Part shown: positions 1 to 9,612 of the stretch, piece by piece
Layout of the letters: each line of letters begins with the position of its first letter
Numbering within the stretch: position 1 is the stretch's first letter
Assembly: GCA_032718475.1 (NCBI GenBank)
Contig: JAUCBJ010006842.1
Coordinates: 186,001 to 250,000, forward strand
Reading direction: 5' to 3'
DNA: 64,000 nucleotides
Origin: Nemertoderma westbladi
Taxonomy: Eukaryota; Xenacoelomorpha; Nemertodermatida; Nemertodermatidae
The notes under the pieces: model-generated
Database searches by the model: none
Seen by the model: only the letters and a program-made list of their open reading frames with translations
Told to the model about the DNA's origin: nothing
Made by a program: the position numbers and the translations under genes

Positions 1-662
1 TCGACAAAATTGCGCCGCCACAACTCCCTATCACCCATGACATTTGCTATATCATCCGCATCTTTAAGGCCAGTGTCCTTTAAGATGCTTCTCAAGAAAG
101 TCATGGGCTGTCCACCATGCTTATTCACTTCATGAGGCCGCCAAAGCACAAGATTAAGCACTGACTGGTCCTCACGGCGATAGCAATGTTCTGCAAAGCG
201 GAGGCGGTTCCGTTCAGTGTCAAGCTACAGGGGGGACTGGTGAAACACCTCCAAGGTTGTATAGAGTCTGACTGGAGATATATTCATTGTACTTGACAAA
301 TGAACCCGGCACAGCATTCTTGTGAAAGTGCCATCCAGAGATTTGGTATCTTCTGCAGTTAGAGCCCAACATGGACTCCCATATAAGAGTACTGGTACTA
401 CTGTTGCAATTAATAATAGAACCTTAAGGTACACTGTTTCATTTTATGGGACTTAAAAAATCCTGGACAGACTATTTAACGCTACCCATGCCTTCCACTT
501 ACGTATCCGAAAGTCTTCTTCACCTGACTTTCTGATCCATGATCCCAAGTAGCAGAAGTCATCCACGTGCTCAATCAAGCAGCTTATGCCCTTACGATCA
601 GACATGATGATGTCATGATGTGCTGACATGATGATGATGGTGTTACCATCACCCCGTCTTTA
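1..662 (-). mobile_element. LINE-A, 3' part of reverse transcriptase gene (5' part continues at 5928)
   Basis: This is the minus-strand remnant of the APE-type LINE that recurs throughout the window (here LINE-A). Read on the minus strand it encodes degenerate versions of the C-terminal blocks also found at 28650-29155, including VVPVLLYGSPCWALTAEDTK and the MLCRVH block. The frame is broken by many indels. The window begins inside the element, so its 3' tail lies outside. At 663 the element is cut by a TTAA-flanked DNA transposon. The reading resumes at 5928 with GCATGTCCTTAGA, which in the intact copy (28335-28350) directly precedes the segment found here at 620-655. The copy is a dead fragment that serves as the insertion target of the next element. 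Confidence 0.85.
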
Positions 663-666
663 TTAA

Positions 667-1030
667 CCCTATCTACCCTGGGGGCCTTTTAGATCTTCCC
701 ACAGCCTGGGGGGGGGGGGGGGGGGGGGGGATTCGACCCAGACCTAATTTCTCGGCCATTTTTTAATGAGTTTCACTGAAATTTGGTAACAATATATCTA
801 GTGCAATATTTTAATACGTTCTTGAAAAAAATAGATTCGATTTGTATTTTTGTATTTTTTTAAATATTCATTTTATAACCTATATTCCCGCGATTTATAG
901 GTTTTCTGTGATTGTAAATTCAATGGAAATGAAATAAAGATAATCCAACTGGACGCAAAACCCCCTTTGGCAAATTAATATCCCGCCTCAATGTTAAATT
1001 CTCCATTTAAGGTGGTTAAACACCAAAAAT
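667..1030 (+). repeat. Left long terminal inverted repeat of the TTAA transposon
   Basis: The outermost 18 bp match the right end perfectly. After a G-run (711-730) the arm contains GATTCGACCCAGACC, matching the right arm near 5880. Further in, the stretch at about 870-935 (GGTTTTCTGTGATTGT) matches the complement of 5300-5360. The stretch at 947-1015 (ACTGGACGCAA, TTAAGGTGGTT) matches the complement of 4265-4349. The arm is thus imperfect and about 360 bp long. Its partner on the right is broken up by a LINE insertion. Confidence 0.7.
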
Positions 1031-1406
1031 CACAAATTTATTCAAAAATTTTATTTTGGTTTATATTAGTTCAAAATTTTCCAGTGATTCCAAATATCAC
1101 ATTGCCATCGTTTGAAAGTTCACCATTCAAAAGTTATGAAGCGATATTGAAACTACGTTCCGCTAAAAATACTACAAAAATATTGTGTTTCTCCTTTTTC
1201 TAAGATGCTTTTGTAGATACATATCAACTAAAGTTGTTTAATGGAGGGAATGAGCGCCAAATTCAAAAACGTTGTTGGTCACTTTTGATTGTGCTTCAGC
1301 TTGTGTCAGACAGTGCAGCTGTACTTCTTTAGGCTACCATAGTCTACTCAATTGCTAGGTCCTATACTGAGACAGTACCGGTGTCGTACAGACTTGTGGA
1401 TTAGAA

Positions 1407-3572
1407 ATGCCTCGCAGTAAAAGAGTTTACAAGAGTCACAAGTTTATGGGTAATCAGCACATAAAGTTAGACAAAGGTGAGTTCATGTAATTTGCTTATC
1501 AATTACCGGTACCGGTACTGTAATTACTATTTACCAAATCTAGGATTGAATATTCCTAGAATGGTTGGCTGACCTAATAGGCCTATATAAAACGAAATAG
1601 GCTGAATTGTCTGTTTGAGTATACACACCTTTAGGCTGTCTGGTTTACTGACTGCTAACCCTAATTGCACCATCCCACAGCATGATGGCCAAAAATGTAA
1701 TAGGCCCCATATATAGATAGTTGGGGTAAGTAGAACCTTTCAGGGGGTGACGTTATAGCGGATCAGTGGCAAGCAGTTTTTTTATATCTCTAGACTCCGC
1801 AAACTGTAACCCTAAATGAAATTAATGGCTACTGCCGGGCTACTGATACAGCATATGACTTTATGAGGTTTCATATTTTTGTATTAGGCCTACCTAGACA
1901 TTTTTGTTTACTTTTAGGTGCTGGATCTAGTTCTGTTGCTTGTGAAACACCTACAAATACGCCTAAAAAAAGTGTTCAAAGAACAAGTGCTAGTAAACTA
2001 AAGATTAGCCATGGTGTAATAGATCCAAGTACCAGCTCAGGTGGCTTTCATCTCGTTGACCTGGAGATTCTGAGTGAGGAATTACAAAAAGTTGCTGTAT
2101 GCAAAATCTGTTGTAAAAACAGTCTATCTCTGCAAGTTGTTGCTGGAGTTGGATTCCAGGAACAATTGAAGTTTGTCTGTAAGTACTGCTCTCCAACCAA
2201 ACTTCAAGTCGAATCTTTCAGTAATTCAAGGAGAAGCACTACCTATACTGCACTTGCTGAGATAAACTTGAGGATGCTTTACGCATTTCGGTGTATTGGT
2301 ATTGGAAAAGGAAGTATAAAAGTTTTCTCAGCAGTTGCTGGCCTTCCATCACCACCAACAAATGTACAACCATATTTAGTTGCTATCGAGAATGCTGTTT
2401 CCTATGTTGCAGAAGAGTCTATGGTGAAGGCAGCCAAGGAGGCAATTGATTGCAATGATGGAAGTCGTGACATTGCAGCTTCATTCGATGGTTCTTGGCA
2501 ACGCAGAGGTCATTCCTCATTGAACGGTTTTGTGTCATGCATCAGTGTTGACACTGGCTGCGTTTTAGACATTTCCATCCTAACCAAATTTTGTAGGACC
2601 TGCTCCCGCTCGCGCAATAATGACGAAAATATTGGCGAACATCAATGTCAAAAAAACTTTGATGGGCCTAGTGGGGGTATGGAAGTTCAAGGGGCATTAG
2701 AGATTTATAGACGATCTGTTGAGGAGAGGGGTGTCTGTTATACAGAATACCTCGGCGATGGCGATACTGCAACTTTTGCTGCAGTTCGGGAGGCCAAGCC
2801 ATACAAAGATAAGGATATAAAGAAATTAGAATGTGTGGGACACGTTCAAAAGAGAATGGGAGGGCGTTTGCGTAAACTCAAAAAGGATCTGGGATCAAAA
2901 ACTCTGTCAGATGGTAAGAAAATTGGTGGCAAGGGGCGTCTTACTGATGCGAGAATTGACTCCCTCCAGCTGTATTATGGCCGAGCTATCAGGAAGAACT
3001 GCAGTTCAGTAATTGACATGAGAAAAGCTATATGGGCTATATTTTTTCATTCCTGTTCCACCAATGAAGAACCAATGCATAACTTTTGCGCTGATGATTG
3101 GTGCCCATATCGAAAATCCATATCACAAGGAGTGGAATACAATCACACCAAGTCACTAGAATCTGGTGTAGCAGAAGCCATAAAGCCTGTATTCCAAGCA
3201 CTGTCACATCCTGAGTTGTTAACAAAGTGTCTCCATGGCCAGACTCAGAATCGGAATGAGGGTTTAAATAATTTGGCTTGGATTCGATGCCCAAAACGTG
3301 TATTTGTTGGAATCCTAGTTCTAAAAATTGGTATCTATGACTCGATAATTTGTTTCAATGAGGGTAGTCAAGGTAGAATAGCTGTTCTCAAGAAACTAGT
3401 AAATTACACTGGTCAAAGCAATAAAGCCTTATATTTGTTGGATTTAGCACGGATACAATTGTCCGAGAAGAAGATTACCAATTTGGAGAAACAGGCCCGA
3501 ATCAATAGGAGGCAAAGTCGAAAGCGTAAATTTGACTCTGAAGACAAATTCTACAAATCTGGCATGTTTTAG
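1407..3572 (+). CDS. Mutator-like (PF20700-type) DDE transposase, two exons
   Basis: I read two exons, 1407-1476 and 1918-3572, giving about 574 residues. Exon 1 starts at ATG and encodes a short basic N-terminus (MPRSKRVYKSHKFMGNQH). It ends AAAG|GTGAGT. Exon 2 follows a TTTTAG acceptor and the split Gly codon joins in frame. A plain start at 1863 would replace the basic N-terminus with hydrophobic intron translation, so I prefer the spliced form. Visible features are two CxxC pairs (CKIC and CKYC, zinc-binding-like), a DGSWQRRG block with Asp about 214, a Cys/His insert (CRTC...HxC), YLGDGD with Asp about 304, and QTQNRNEGLNNLAW with Glu about 471. These are plausible DDE catalytic residues. 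The C-terminus is Lys/Arg-rich. No stop or frameshift interrupts the frame, unusual among the broken transposases here. Expected role: nuclear cut-and-paste transposase of the 663-5927 element. Confidence 0.82.
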
Positions 3573-3708
3573 ACTGTATCACTAGTTTCGTGGCAAGTCA
3601 TAGCATTTACATTATGTGGATATTATATTACATGGAATGCCTAGTCTATATATTATATATAAATTTGAGAAAAGGTATTAAAATCATAGAAACGCATTGC
3701 ATATCTTC

Positions 3709-4089
3709 AATCGCTGTTTTCTCCTTTCGTCATTTATCGCGAATGACTTTATTCATGTTCCTGTTTCTCAAAAACTGTTTGAGATATGCCTATGAAATTT
3801 TCACAGCCTGTACAGAATTTCTTGCTCTTCTTTATGTGCCAGAATTGATTAGTTTTGACAAGGTATATCAATGCAGCAGTGATTTGTTGAAAAAAAATGA
3901 TTTTATTTCTTCAAACCTTAGCATCAATGAGATGCTTGTGCAACAGTTACCAATTCTGGCACATAAAGAAGAGCAGCAAATTCTGTACATGCCGTGAAAA
4001 TTTCATGGCCATGGCTTTCTTAGTTTTTGAGGAACAGGTACATGAATAAAGTCATTTGCGATATATCGCGTAAGGAGATAACAGCGATT
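3709..4089. repeat. Long hairpin, about 140-bp arms
   Basis: Positions 3709-3848 are the inverted complement of 3950-4089 with a few mismatches and a loop of about 100 bp. Recognisable paired pieces are AATCGCTGTT with AACAGCGATT, CATGAATAAAGTCATT with its complement, and CTTCTTTATGTGCCAGAATT with its complement. It lies just 3' of the transposase stop, within the TTAA element. It could be a nested MITE or an inverted duplication. An open frame of about 135 codons across it looks fortuitous. Confidence 0.8.
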
Positions 4090-4264
4090 AACATTTATAA
4101 AATGAATAGAGCGATGAGCCAATTCATTACACAAAATGGTTAATGGCCTCATATATGTTGCTCAGATCAGTCTCAAACATAGAGAAATCGAAAGGGCAGC
4201 CTATTTTGGGCCATATTTCATTAAAAACAAAAATTTGGAAAAAATTTTTTTTTACATGTACAGT

Positions 4265-4377
4265 ACAACCACCTTAAGGTTACAGTGGCACTTTATTTTA
4301 ACCAAAGCAACAATCAATAGAACAGGGATGAATTTTTATTGCGTCCAGTCCCCCCCCCCCCCCCCCCCCCCTTATCT
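4265..4377 (-). repeat. Inner part of right terminal inverted repeat, with C-run
   Basis: The complement of AACCACCTTAAGG and TTGCGTCCAGT matches 947-1015 of the left arm. It is followed by about 22 C and then TTATCT (4372-4377). TTATCT recurs at 5261-5266, where the arm resumes. The block is separated from the rest of the arm by the LINE insertion at 4378-5260. Confidence 0.65.
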
Positions 4378-5260
4378 GAAATTGATTTGTTACAGATGTC
4401 ACATTATGTATACATTGATATCCCAAGTGTTTGTCTGTGGAAAATGTATATACTGTAGTAGACTTACTACGTATTGTGTATAAGTTTTTCGGGTATAAAT
4501 TATTGCACTAAATATAAAATACCCGTGGAGATCTCGTTGAGCGCACCAAAAATATGTATAAATATATATGATTATATATTAGAAATGTATTTATTACCTA
4601 CGATTAAAAGTAAAGTAATCCTAACATTGTCATCAACTTATAAGTAAACAAATTCAAAGTAATATTAATTTAACTATATAATGTATTGATTGACTAGTGA
4701 TACTTATATGAGAAAAATACAAAGGTAATTTATTGCAATCGCAAATGCAGATTAAGTTTAATAAGTGAGTTGGATTGAGTTGTACTTATTCCGGTATATC
4801 CTGGGCTTCATGGTTTGTCTGGAATGCCGCCTAAAAATTTGTCTAAATGAGCTTTGAATGTATCGAGGGAACAATCAGACACATTGCGTAAGAATTGAGG
4901 TAAAACGTTGAACAATTTCGGTGCGACAACACCAAAACTGTTCCGTTAGAGTTTATATTCTAGTCGGAGCCACTTTTTTAAGGCACGGGAGCTCACAGAA
5001 ACGGCCCCTACGGTTATTATACGTTGTTTTTATTTTTTGATCAGTAAGGTTGGGAACTTTGTTGTTTAATATTTTCCAGATATATATTATTGGGTATCTT
5101 TCACGCGAATAGATTTTAAGTGCTACAAGACGTTCCCAATAAACGATCCTGTACCATTTAATTGTCTGGTATACGATCTCTGAATTTGTTCCAGTTTCTG
5201 TATGTCCGCTATGACAGTTGGATTCCACAACTGGCTCTATATCTAATATACAGTAATATG
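4378..5260 (-). pseudogene. 5'-truncated CR1-like LINE, C-terminal coding end
   Basis: Minus-strand reading of 5228-4953 gives the block YWERLVALKIYSRERYPIIY. After a frame change, 4940-4808 gives SFGVVAPKLFNVLPQFLRN, then FKAHLDKFLGGIPDKP and a stop at 4808-4810. This order and the RRGRFCELP motif are typical of the end of CR1/L2-type LINE proteins, downstream of the reverse transcriptase. Between the stop and 4378 lies an AT-rich 3' untranslated part. TTATCT flanks both sides (4372-4377 and 5261-5266) and fits a short target duplication. The insertion splits the right inverted repeat of the host transposon, so it is younger than that transposon. Confidence 0.75.
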
Positions 5261-5923
5261 TTATCTTTGCTAACTAAAATATAAATGGCATTTGCGTTAC
5301 TCTGATGAACTCCATTTTATTTCCATTGCATTCACAATCACAGAAAACCTACAAATCACAGGAATATACTGTAGATCAGGATCAATTATTAATTTATTAT
5401 TAATAAATATTTTAAAAATAAAATTTTTTGAAAATTTCGAGTTGCGGATGCAACCACTTTTGGTGCACGCACGAAAAATGTCAATTGCGTTACTCCCGGG
5501 AATATAGGTCATATAATGATAATTTGAAACAATAATTTTGAAAATTTCGTGTAGCACCCATTTTTGGTGCCCGCACGAAAAATACCTTTTAGGCCTCTGA
5601 ACTAAACATTAGATATATTGTAATCAACTCCACATCCAAAAAAGCGATATAGAATTGGATTTGTAGAGTTTTGGGTAACTTTATAATTTACTCTACAATT
5701 TTTATTTTTTTATTTCCAAAAATCATGTCATGGATGCGAGAAAGGTCCTGTATGAAAAATACGGACGAGGTTAGAGTCATGTTTTTTTTTATTTGAAAGA
5801 AGAATACATTTGGGGAAAAGTCATACAGTTTCAAAGTCATACCTCCAACCCGTTAGAGATGCCAGCGCCTTTTATAATGGTCTGGGCGGATCCCCCCCCC
5901 CCCCCCCCCCAGGGTAGATAGGG
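5261..5923 (-). repeat. Outer right terminal inverted repeat of the TTAA transposon
   Basis: Complement matches to the left arm are seen at 5300-5360 (AATCACAGAAAACC) and at 5873-5923 (GGTCTGGGCGGATCC, C-run, AGGGTAGATAGGG). In between, a motif TTTTGGTGC..GCACGAAAAA occurs twice (about 5458-5480 and 5550-5582). Similar GGTGC...GCACC dyads fill the subterminal region of the piggyBac-type element at 32365-33943. Confidence 0.65.
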
Positions 5924-5927
5924 TTAA

Positions 5928-5981
5928 GATTGTCTAAGGACATGCGGTGAACAGTTATAAAAAGAATAGTTATACAAAGCT
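5928..5981 (-). mobile_element. LINE-A, continuation beyond the TTAA insertion
   Basis: The complement reads ...CGCATGTCCTTAGACAATC, matching CGCATGTCCTTAGATCATC at 28336-28354 of the best LINE-A copy. It ends at a G-run of about 19 (5982-6001), beyond which I see no LINE-A sequence. Confidence 0.7.
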
Positions 5982-6429
5982 GGGGGGGGGGGGGGGGGGG
6001 GCGTTGTAGACGTTATAAAAATTATATTAATTTTGAATATACAGGATACATGTTCTTAGACATAATATAGATAGTTATAAATATACAGTACGCTATGTTG
6101 TAGCTTAGACTTGTGCTAAATGTAACTTTCATTTGAATCGTTTAATGCAGGTTGTGGCAACATCATTGATAAAATCATCTACTGTTGCAGTGGCATGAAA
6201 CCCTAGCACTAGAGTCCGTAATAAAATATATTTAACTACCATGACCTACTATAGATAGATAATATAAGAAAATATAGATGTTTGCCATATTGATTTTCTT
6301 ATAGTTCCAGAATTTGTAAACAAAACAATTTTACCACGTTAAGTTTATTAAATAGAACTAGCTAGATTACTTTCAGTTTCTAGTTTCAGCTATCAGTCAT
6401 GTGTTACTATCACGATCAGATTGGCCTAG
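5982..6429. other. No gene seen; G-run then AT-rich sequence
   Basis: A run of about 19 G opens the stretch. The rest is AT-rich single-copy-looking sequence leading into the minisatellite. Confidence 0.6.
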
Positions 6430-7095
6430 CTGCTGTAGGTCTGTGTAGTAGTACAGTACTATGTAGTAGTACAATACTGTGTAGTAGTACAGTACTGTGT
6501 AGTAGTAGTACAGTACTGTGTAGTGTAGTACAGTACTATGTAGTAGTACAATACTGTGTAGTAGTACAGTACTGTGTAGTAGTAGTACAGTACTGTGTAG
6601 TAGTACAGTACTGTGTAGTAGTACAGTACTGTGTAGTAGTACAATACTGTGTAGTAGTACAGTACTGTGTAGTAGTACAGTACTATGTAGTAGTACAATA
6701 CTGTGTAGTAGTACAGTACTGTGTAGTAGTAGTACAGTACTGTGTAGTTGTAGTACAGTACTGTGTAGTAGTACAGTACTGTGTAGTGTAGTACAGTACT
6801 GTGTAGTAGTACAGTACTGTGTAGTGTAGTACAGTACTGTGTAGTAGTACAGTACTGTGTAGTAGTACAGTACTGTGTAGTAGTAGTACAGTACTGTGTA
6901 GTAGTACAGTACTGTGTAGTAGTACAGTACTGTATAGTAGTACAGTACTGTGTAGTAGTACAGTACTGTGTAGTAGTACAGTACTGTGTAGTAGTACAGT
7001 ACTGTGTAGTAGTACAGTACTGTGTAGTAGTACAGTACTGTGTAGTAGTACAGTACTGTGTAGTAGTACAGTACTGTGTAGTAGTAGTACAGTGT
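6430..7095. repeat. Minisatellite block 1, 18-bp unit
   Basis: The unit is GTGTAGTAGTACAGTACT, repeated about 36 times with variants of 21 bp (extra TAG) and 16 bp (TAGTGTAG). Each unit contains the perfect palindrome ACAGTACTGT. A marker variant with ACTATG followed by ACAATACT recurs at 6461, 6538 and 6685, showing partial higher-order duplication. The array lacks stops in some minus-strand frames, which creates long TVLYYY-repeat open frames that are not genes. Confidence 0.97.
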
Positions 7096-7344
7096 TCTGC
7101 AGTGTACAGGGTTCTGGTAACTGGCCGTGAATATGGATAACAATAGTGTAACTGGAGAAAGAAGGTGGACAAAGAAATGATAACTTCTTATTGATGCTAC
7201 TTATTGGACCTTCTTTTAGTATTAACTATTTTAATAATTTTGTAACTTTAATACAGTACGTTGATTTTATCAGTTTGTGCTACTACTACGGCAAAATATT
7301 ACGTTCTTTTGAATAAAAAGTGGAGTATCAGAAAGAAAAAAAAA
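7096..7344. other. Unique spacer between minisatellite blocks, ending in poly-A
   Basis: About 250 bp of non-repetitive AT-rich sequence ends in about 19 A (7337-7354), immediately before block 2. A poly-A end next to the repeats could mark a retroposed insertion into one original array, but I see no clear target duplication outside the repeat itself. Confidence 0.5.
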
Positions 7345-8318
7345 AAAAAAAAAAGTAGTAGTACAGTACTGTGTAGTAGTACAGTACTGTGTAATAGTAC
7401 AGTACTGTGTAGTAGTACAGTACTATGTAGTAGTACAATACTGTGTAGTAGTACAGTACTGTGTAGTAGTAGTACAGTACTGTGTAGTGTAGTACAGTAC
7501 TGTGTAGTAGTACAGTACTGTGTAGTGTAGTACAGTACTGTGTAGTAGTACAGTACTGTGTAGTAGTACAGTACTGTGTAGTAGTACAGTACTATGTAGT
7601 AGTACAATACTGTGTAGTAGTACAGTACTGTGTAGTAGTAGTACAGTACTGTGTAGTGTAGTACAGTACTGTGTAGTAGTACAGTACTGTGTAGTGTAGT
7701 ACAGTACTGTGTAGTAGTACAGTACTGTGTAATAGTACAGTACTGTGTAGTAGTACAGTACTGTGTAGTAGTACAGTACTGTGTAGTAGTACAGTACTGT
7801 GTAGTAGTACAGTACTGTGTAGTAGTACAGTACTGTGTAGTAGTACAGTACTGTGTAGTAGTACAGTACTGTATAGTAGTACAGTACTGTATAGTAGTAC
7901 AGTACTGTATAGTAGTACAGTACTGTGTAGTAGTACAGTACTGTATAGTAGTACAGTACTGTGTAGTAGTACAGTACTGTGTAGTAGTACAGTACTGTGT
8001 AGTAGTACAGTACTGTGTAGTAGTACAGTACTGTGTAGTAGTACAGTACTGTGTAGTAGTACAGTACTGTGTAGTAGTACAATACTGTGTAGTAGTAGTA
8101 CAGTACTGTGTAGTAGTACATTACTGTGTAGTGTAGTACAGTACTGTGTAGTAGTACAGTACTGTGTAGTAGTACAGTACTGTGTAGTAGTACAGTACTG
8201 TATAGTAGTACAGTACTGTGTAGTAGTACAGTACTGTGTAGTAGTACAGTACTGTGTAGTAGTACAGTACTGTGTAGTAGTACAGTACTGTGTAGTAGTA
8301 CAGTACTGTGTAGTACAA
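7345..8318. repeat. Minisatellite block 2, 18-bp unit
   Basis: This has the same unit as block 1, with about 54 copies. The first part carries a longer-period duplication: the ACTATG/ACAATACT marker occurs at 7425 and 7594, 169 bp apart, with matching patterns of 21- and 16-bp variants between. The later part (about 7740-8080) is nearly homogeneous 18-mers with occasional TATAG variants, consistent with recent expansion. Confidence 0.97.
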
Positions 8319-8758
8319 ATTACACAATCCTATACAGTACAGTATATTGTGTAATTTAATTTAGAATACACATTAGACCATGTCCTAAAATAACAATAAT
8401 TTGGGACATAGTGTTAGGGTAGGTTATGACGACTGCATTTCACATTAATCTAAAATATTAAAATCAAGCTGATTTAAATCAAACAACCCTATTTAATAGA
8501 TTTAGTGGCAACAATATTTTAATGATTTTCCTGTTAAAATTTAGTGAAAAATGATAGTTTTTAGTAGGTCGATGAATGACTGCCTAAATTAATAACATTG
8601 ATGGAACCACTACTAACTTTCACACAAAACCGGCAACATAAACAGTTTATGACGAACTACAAACAGTCTTGTAAAAAATAGAACCTGAGTTAAGAATAAA
8701 AAACAAACAGACAATAATTACAGATATCGGTAAAGTACCAAGTACTACATATATTATA
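8319..8758. other. No gene seen; AT-rich spacer
   Basis: There is a small inverted repeat at 8317-8358 (AAATTACACAAT with ATTGTGTAATTT). Otherwise this is featureless AT-rich sequence. Confidence 0.5.
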
Positions 8759-9483
8759 TATCCTAATGGTCGTGGCGAGATGGTTCATATGCGTTGTGTA
8801 GACTACCACCAAAGCCACCAAAGTTCTTATTAATTAATACCGGTTCCAGAAGTGTTTCCCTTTTACTGCTTTAGGCCTTACCTTAACCCTAGTTAAAACC
8901 AATAACAAAAGTAACTGCCCCTAATTATTCACAAATCAATAAATGCCGATAACGCGGTAAGAATTAATCTTAAATGTAAAAATATTATACTAAAAGTTGT
9001 TAAAGATAAAGAGTTGGCACGTTATTTATTCTAACCAAAACAATAAACGAAAGTTAATATGAACAGGTTAGGTCTACAGTTTTATTTTTGGGAGTAATCA
9101 GTTGTTATTTTCCCCTCAACATAACAGCAAAAATAACAGCTGATTACTCCCAAAAATAAAACTGTAGGCCTAACCTGTTCATATTAAATTTCGTTTATTG
9201 TTTTGGTTAGAATAAATAGGCCTAACGTGCCAACTCTTTATCTTTAACAACTTTTAGTATAATATTTTTACATTTAAGATTAATTCTTACCGCGTTATCG
9301 GTATTTATTGATTTGTGAATAATTAGGGGCAGTTACTTTGTTATTGGTTTTAACTAGGGTTAAGGCCTAAAGCAGTATAGGGAAACACGTATCTGGAACC
9401 GGTATTAATTAATAAGAACTTTGGTGGTTTTGGTGGTAGTCTACACAACGCATATGAACCATCTCGCCATGACCATTAGGATA
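8759..9483. mobile_element. Foldback element with about 353-bp arms and TA flanks
   Basis: Positions 8761-9112 are the inverted complement of 9129-9481 with only scattered mismatches and small indels. The unpaired centre is about 16 bp. The ends read TATCCTAATGGTC on the left and GACCATTAGGATA on the right, so a TA dinucleotide flanks each end, as expected for TA-targeting MITEs of the Tc1/mariner type. No coding sequence is present. Pieces of the same arm (AACCAAAACAATAAACGAAAG and TATTTTTG.GAGTAATCAG) recur near 29515-29595 and 44393-44415, so it is a dispersed family. A transcript across it would form a long double-stranded RNA hairpin. Confidence 0.85.
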
Positions 9484-9612
9484 AACCGAAAATGGACTTA
9501 TAGGCATAAAAATTATTTAGTACTACTGTAGATATTATATAGGCCTAATTGTTTCTTATATATACAATCAAATGTAGGTAACTAAATTAATAAAATTATG
9601 CCTACGAAATAA

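Larger units (their letters stand above)
663..5927 (+). mobile_element. TTAA-flanked DDE transposon (Kolobok-like, Mutator-type transposase)
   Basis: TTAA lies at 663-666 and again at 5924-5927. Just inside are inverted ends CCCTATCTACCCTGGGG (left, from 667) and its reverse complement (right, to 5923), each running into a G/C homopolymer. Flanking sequence on both sides is one LINE-A copy, so the 5.26 kb insert is well delimited. Inside are a two-exon transposase gene, a long hairpin and a later CR1-like LINE insertion. TTAA target duplications are established for the piggyBac and Kolobok superfamilies. The transposase is not piggyBac-like but resembles proteins annotated with the Mutator-like transposase domain. 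Kolobok is therefore my best assignment, by inference. An alternative is that the transposase sits in an inner element of about 947-4371 nested in a piggyBac-type shell. Confidence 0.75.

Noticed and set aside
3590-3997. 135-codon frame 3' of the transposase
   Set aside because: It lies across the arms of a long hairpin, is AT-rich with low-complexity residues, and resembles nothing known.
4378-5260. Host gene exon encoding the YWERLVALKIYSRERYPIIY block
   Set aside because: The block order and the C-terminal LFN.LP.FLRN motif identify it as the tail of a CR1-like LINE.
6430-8318. CRISPR-like regularly spaced repeats
   Set aside because: Units are contiguous with no unique spacers and the genome is eukaryotic.
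6397-8327. Long minus- and plus-strand open frames encoding TVLYYY or STVLCS repeats
   Set aside because: They are by-products of a stop-free 18-bp minisatellite. Unit-length variation would shift the frame repeatedly and there is no start or control context.
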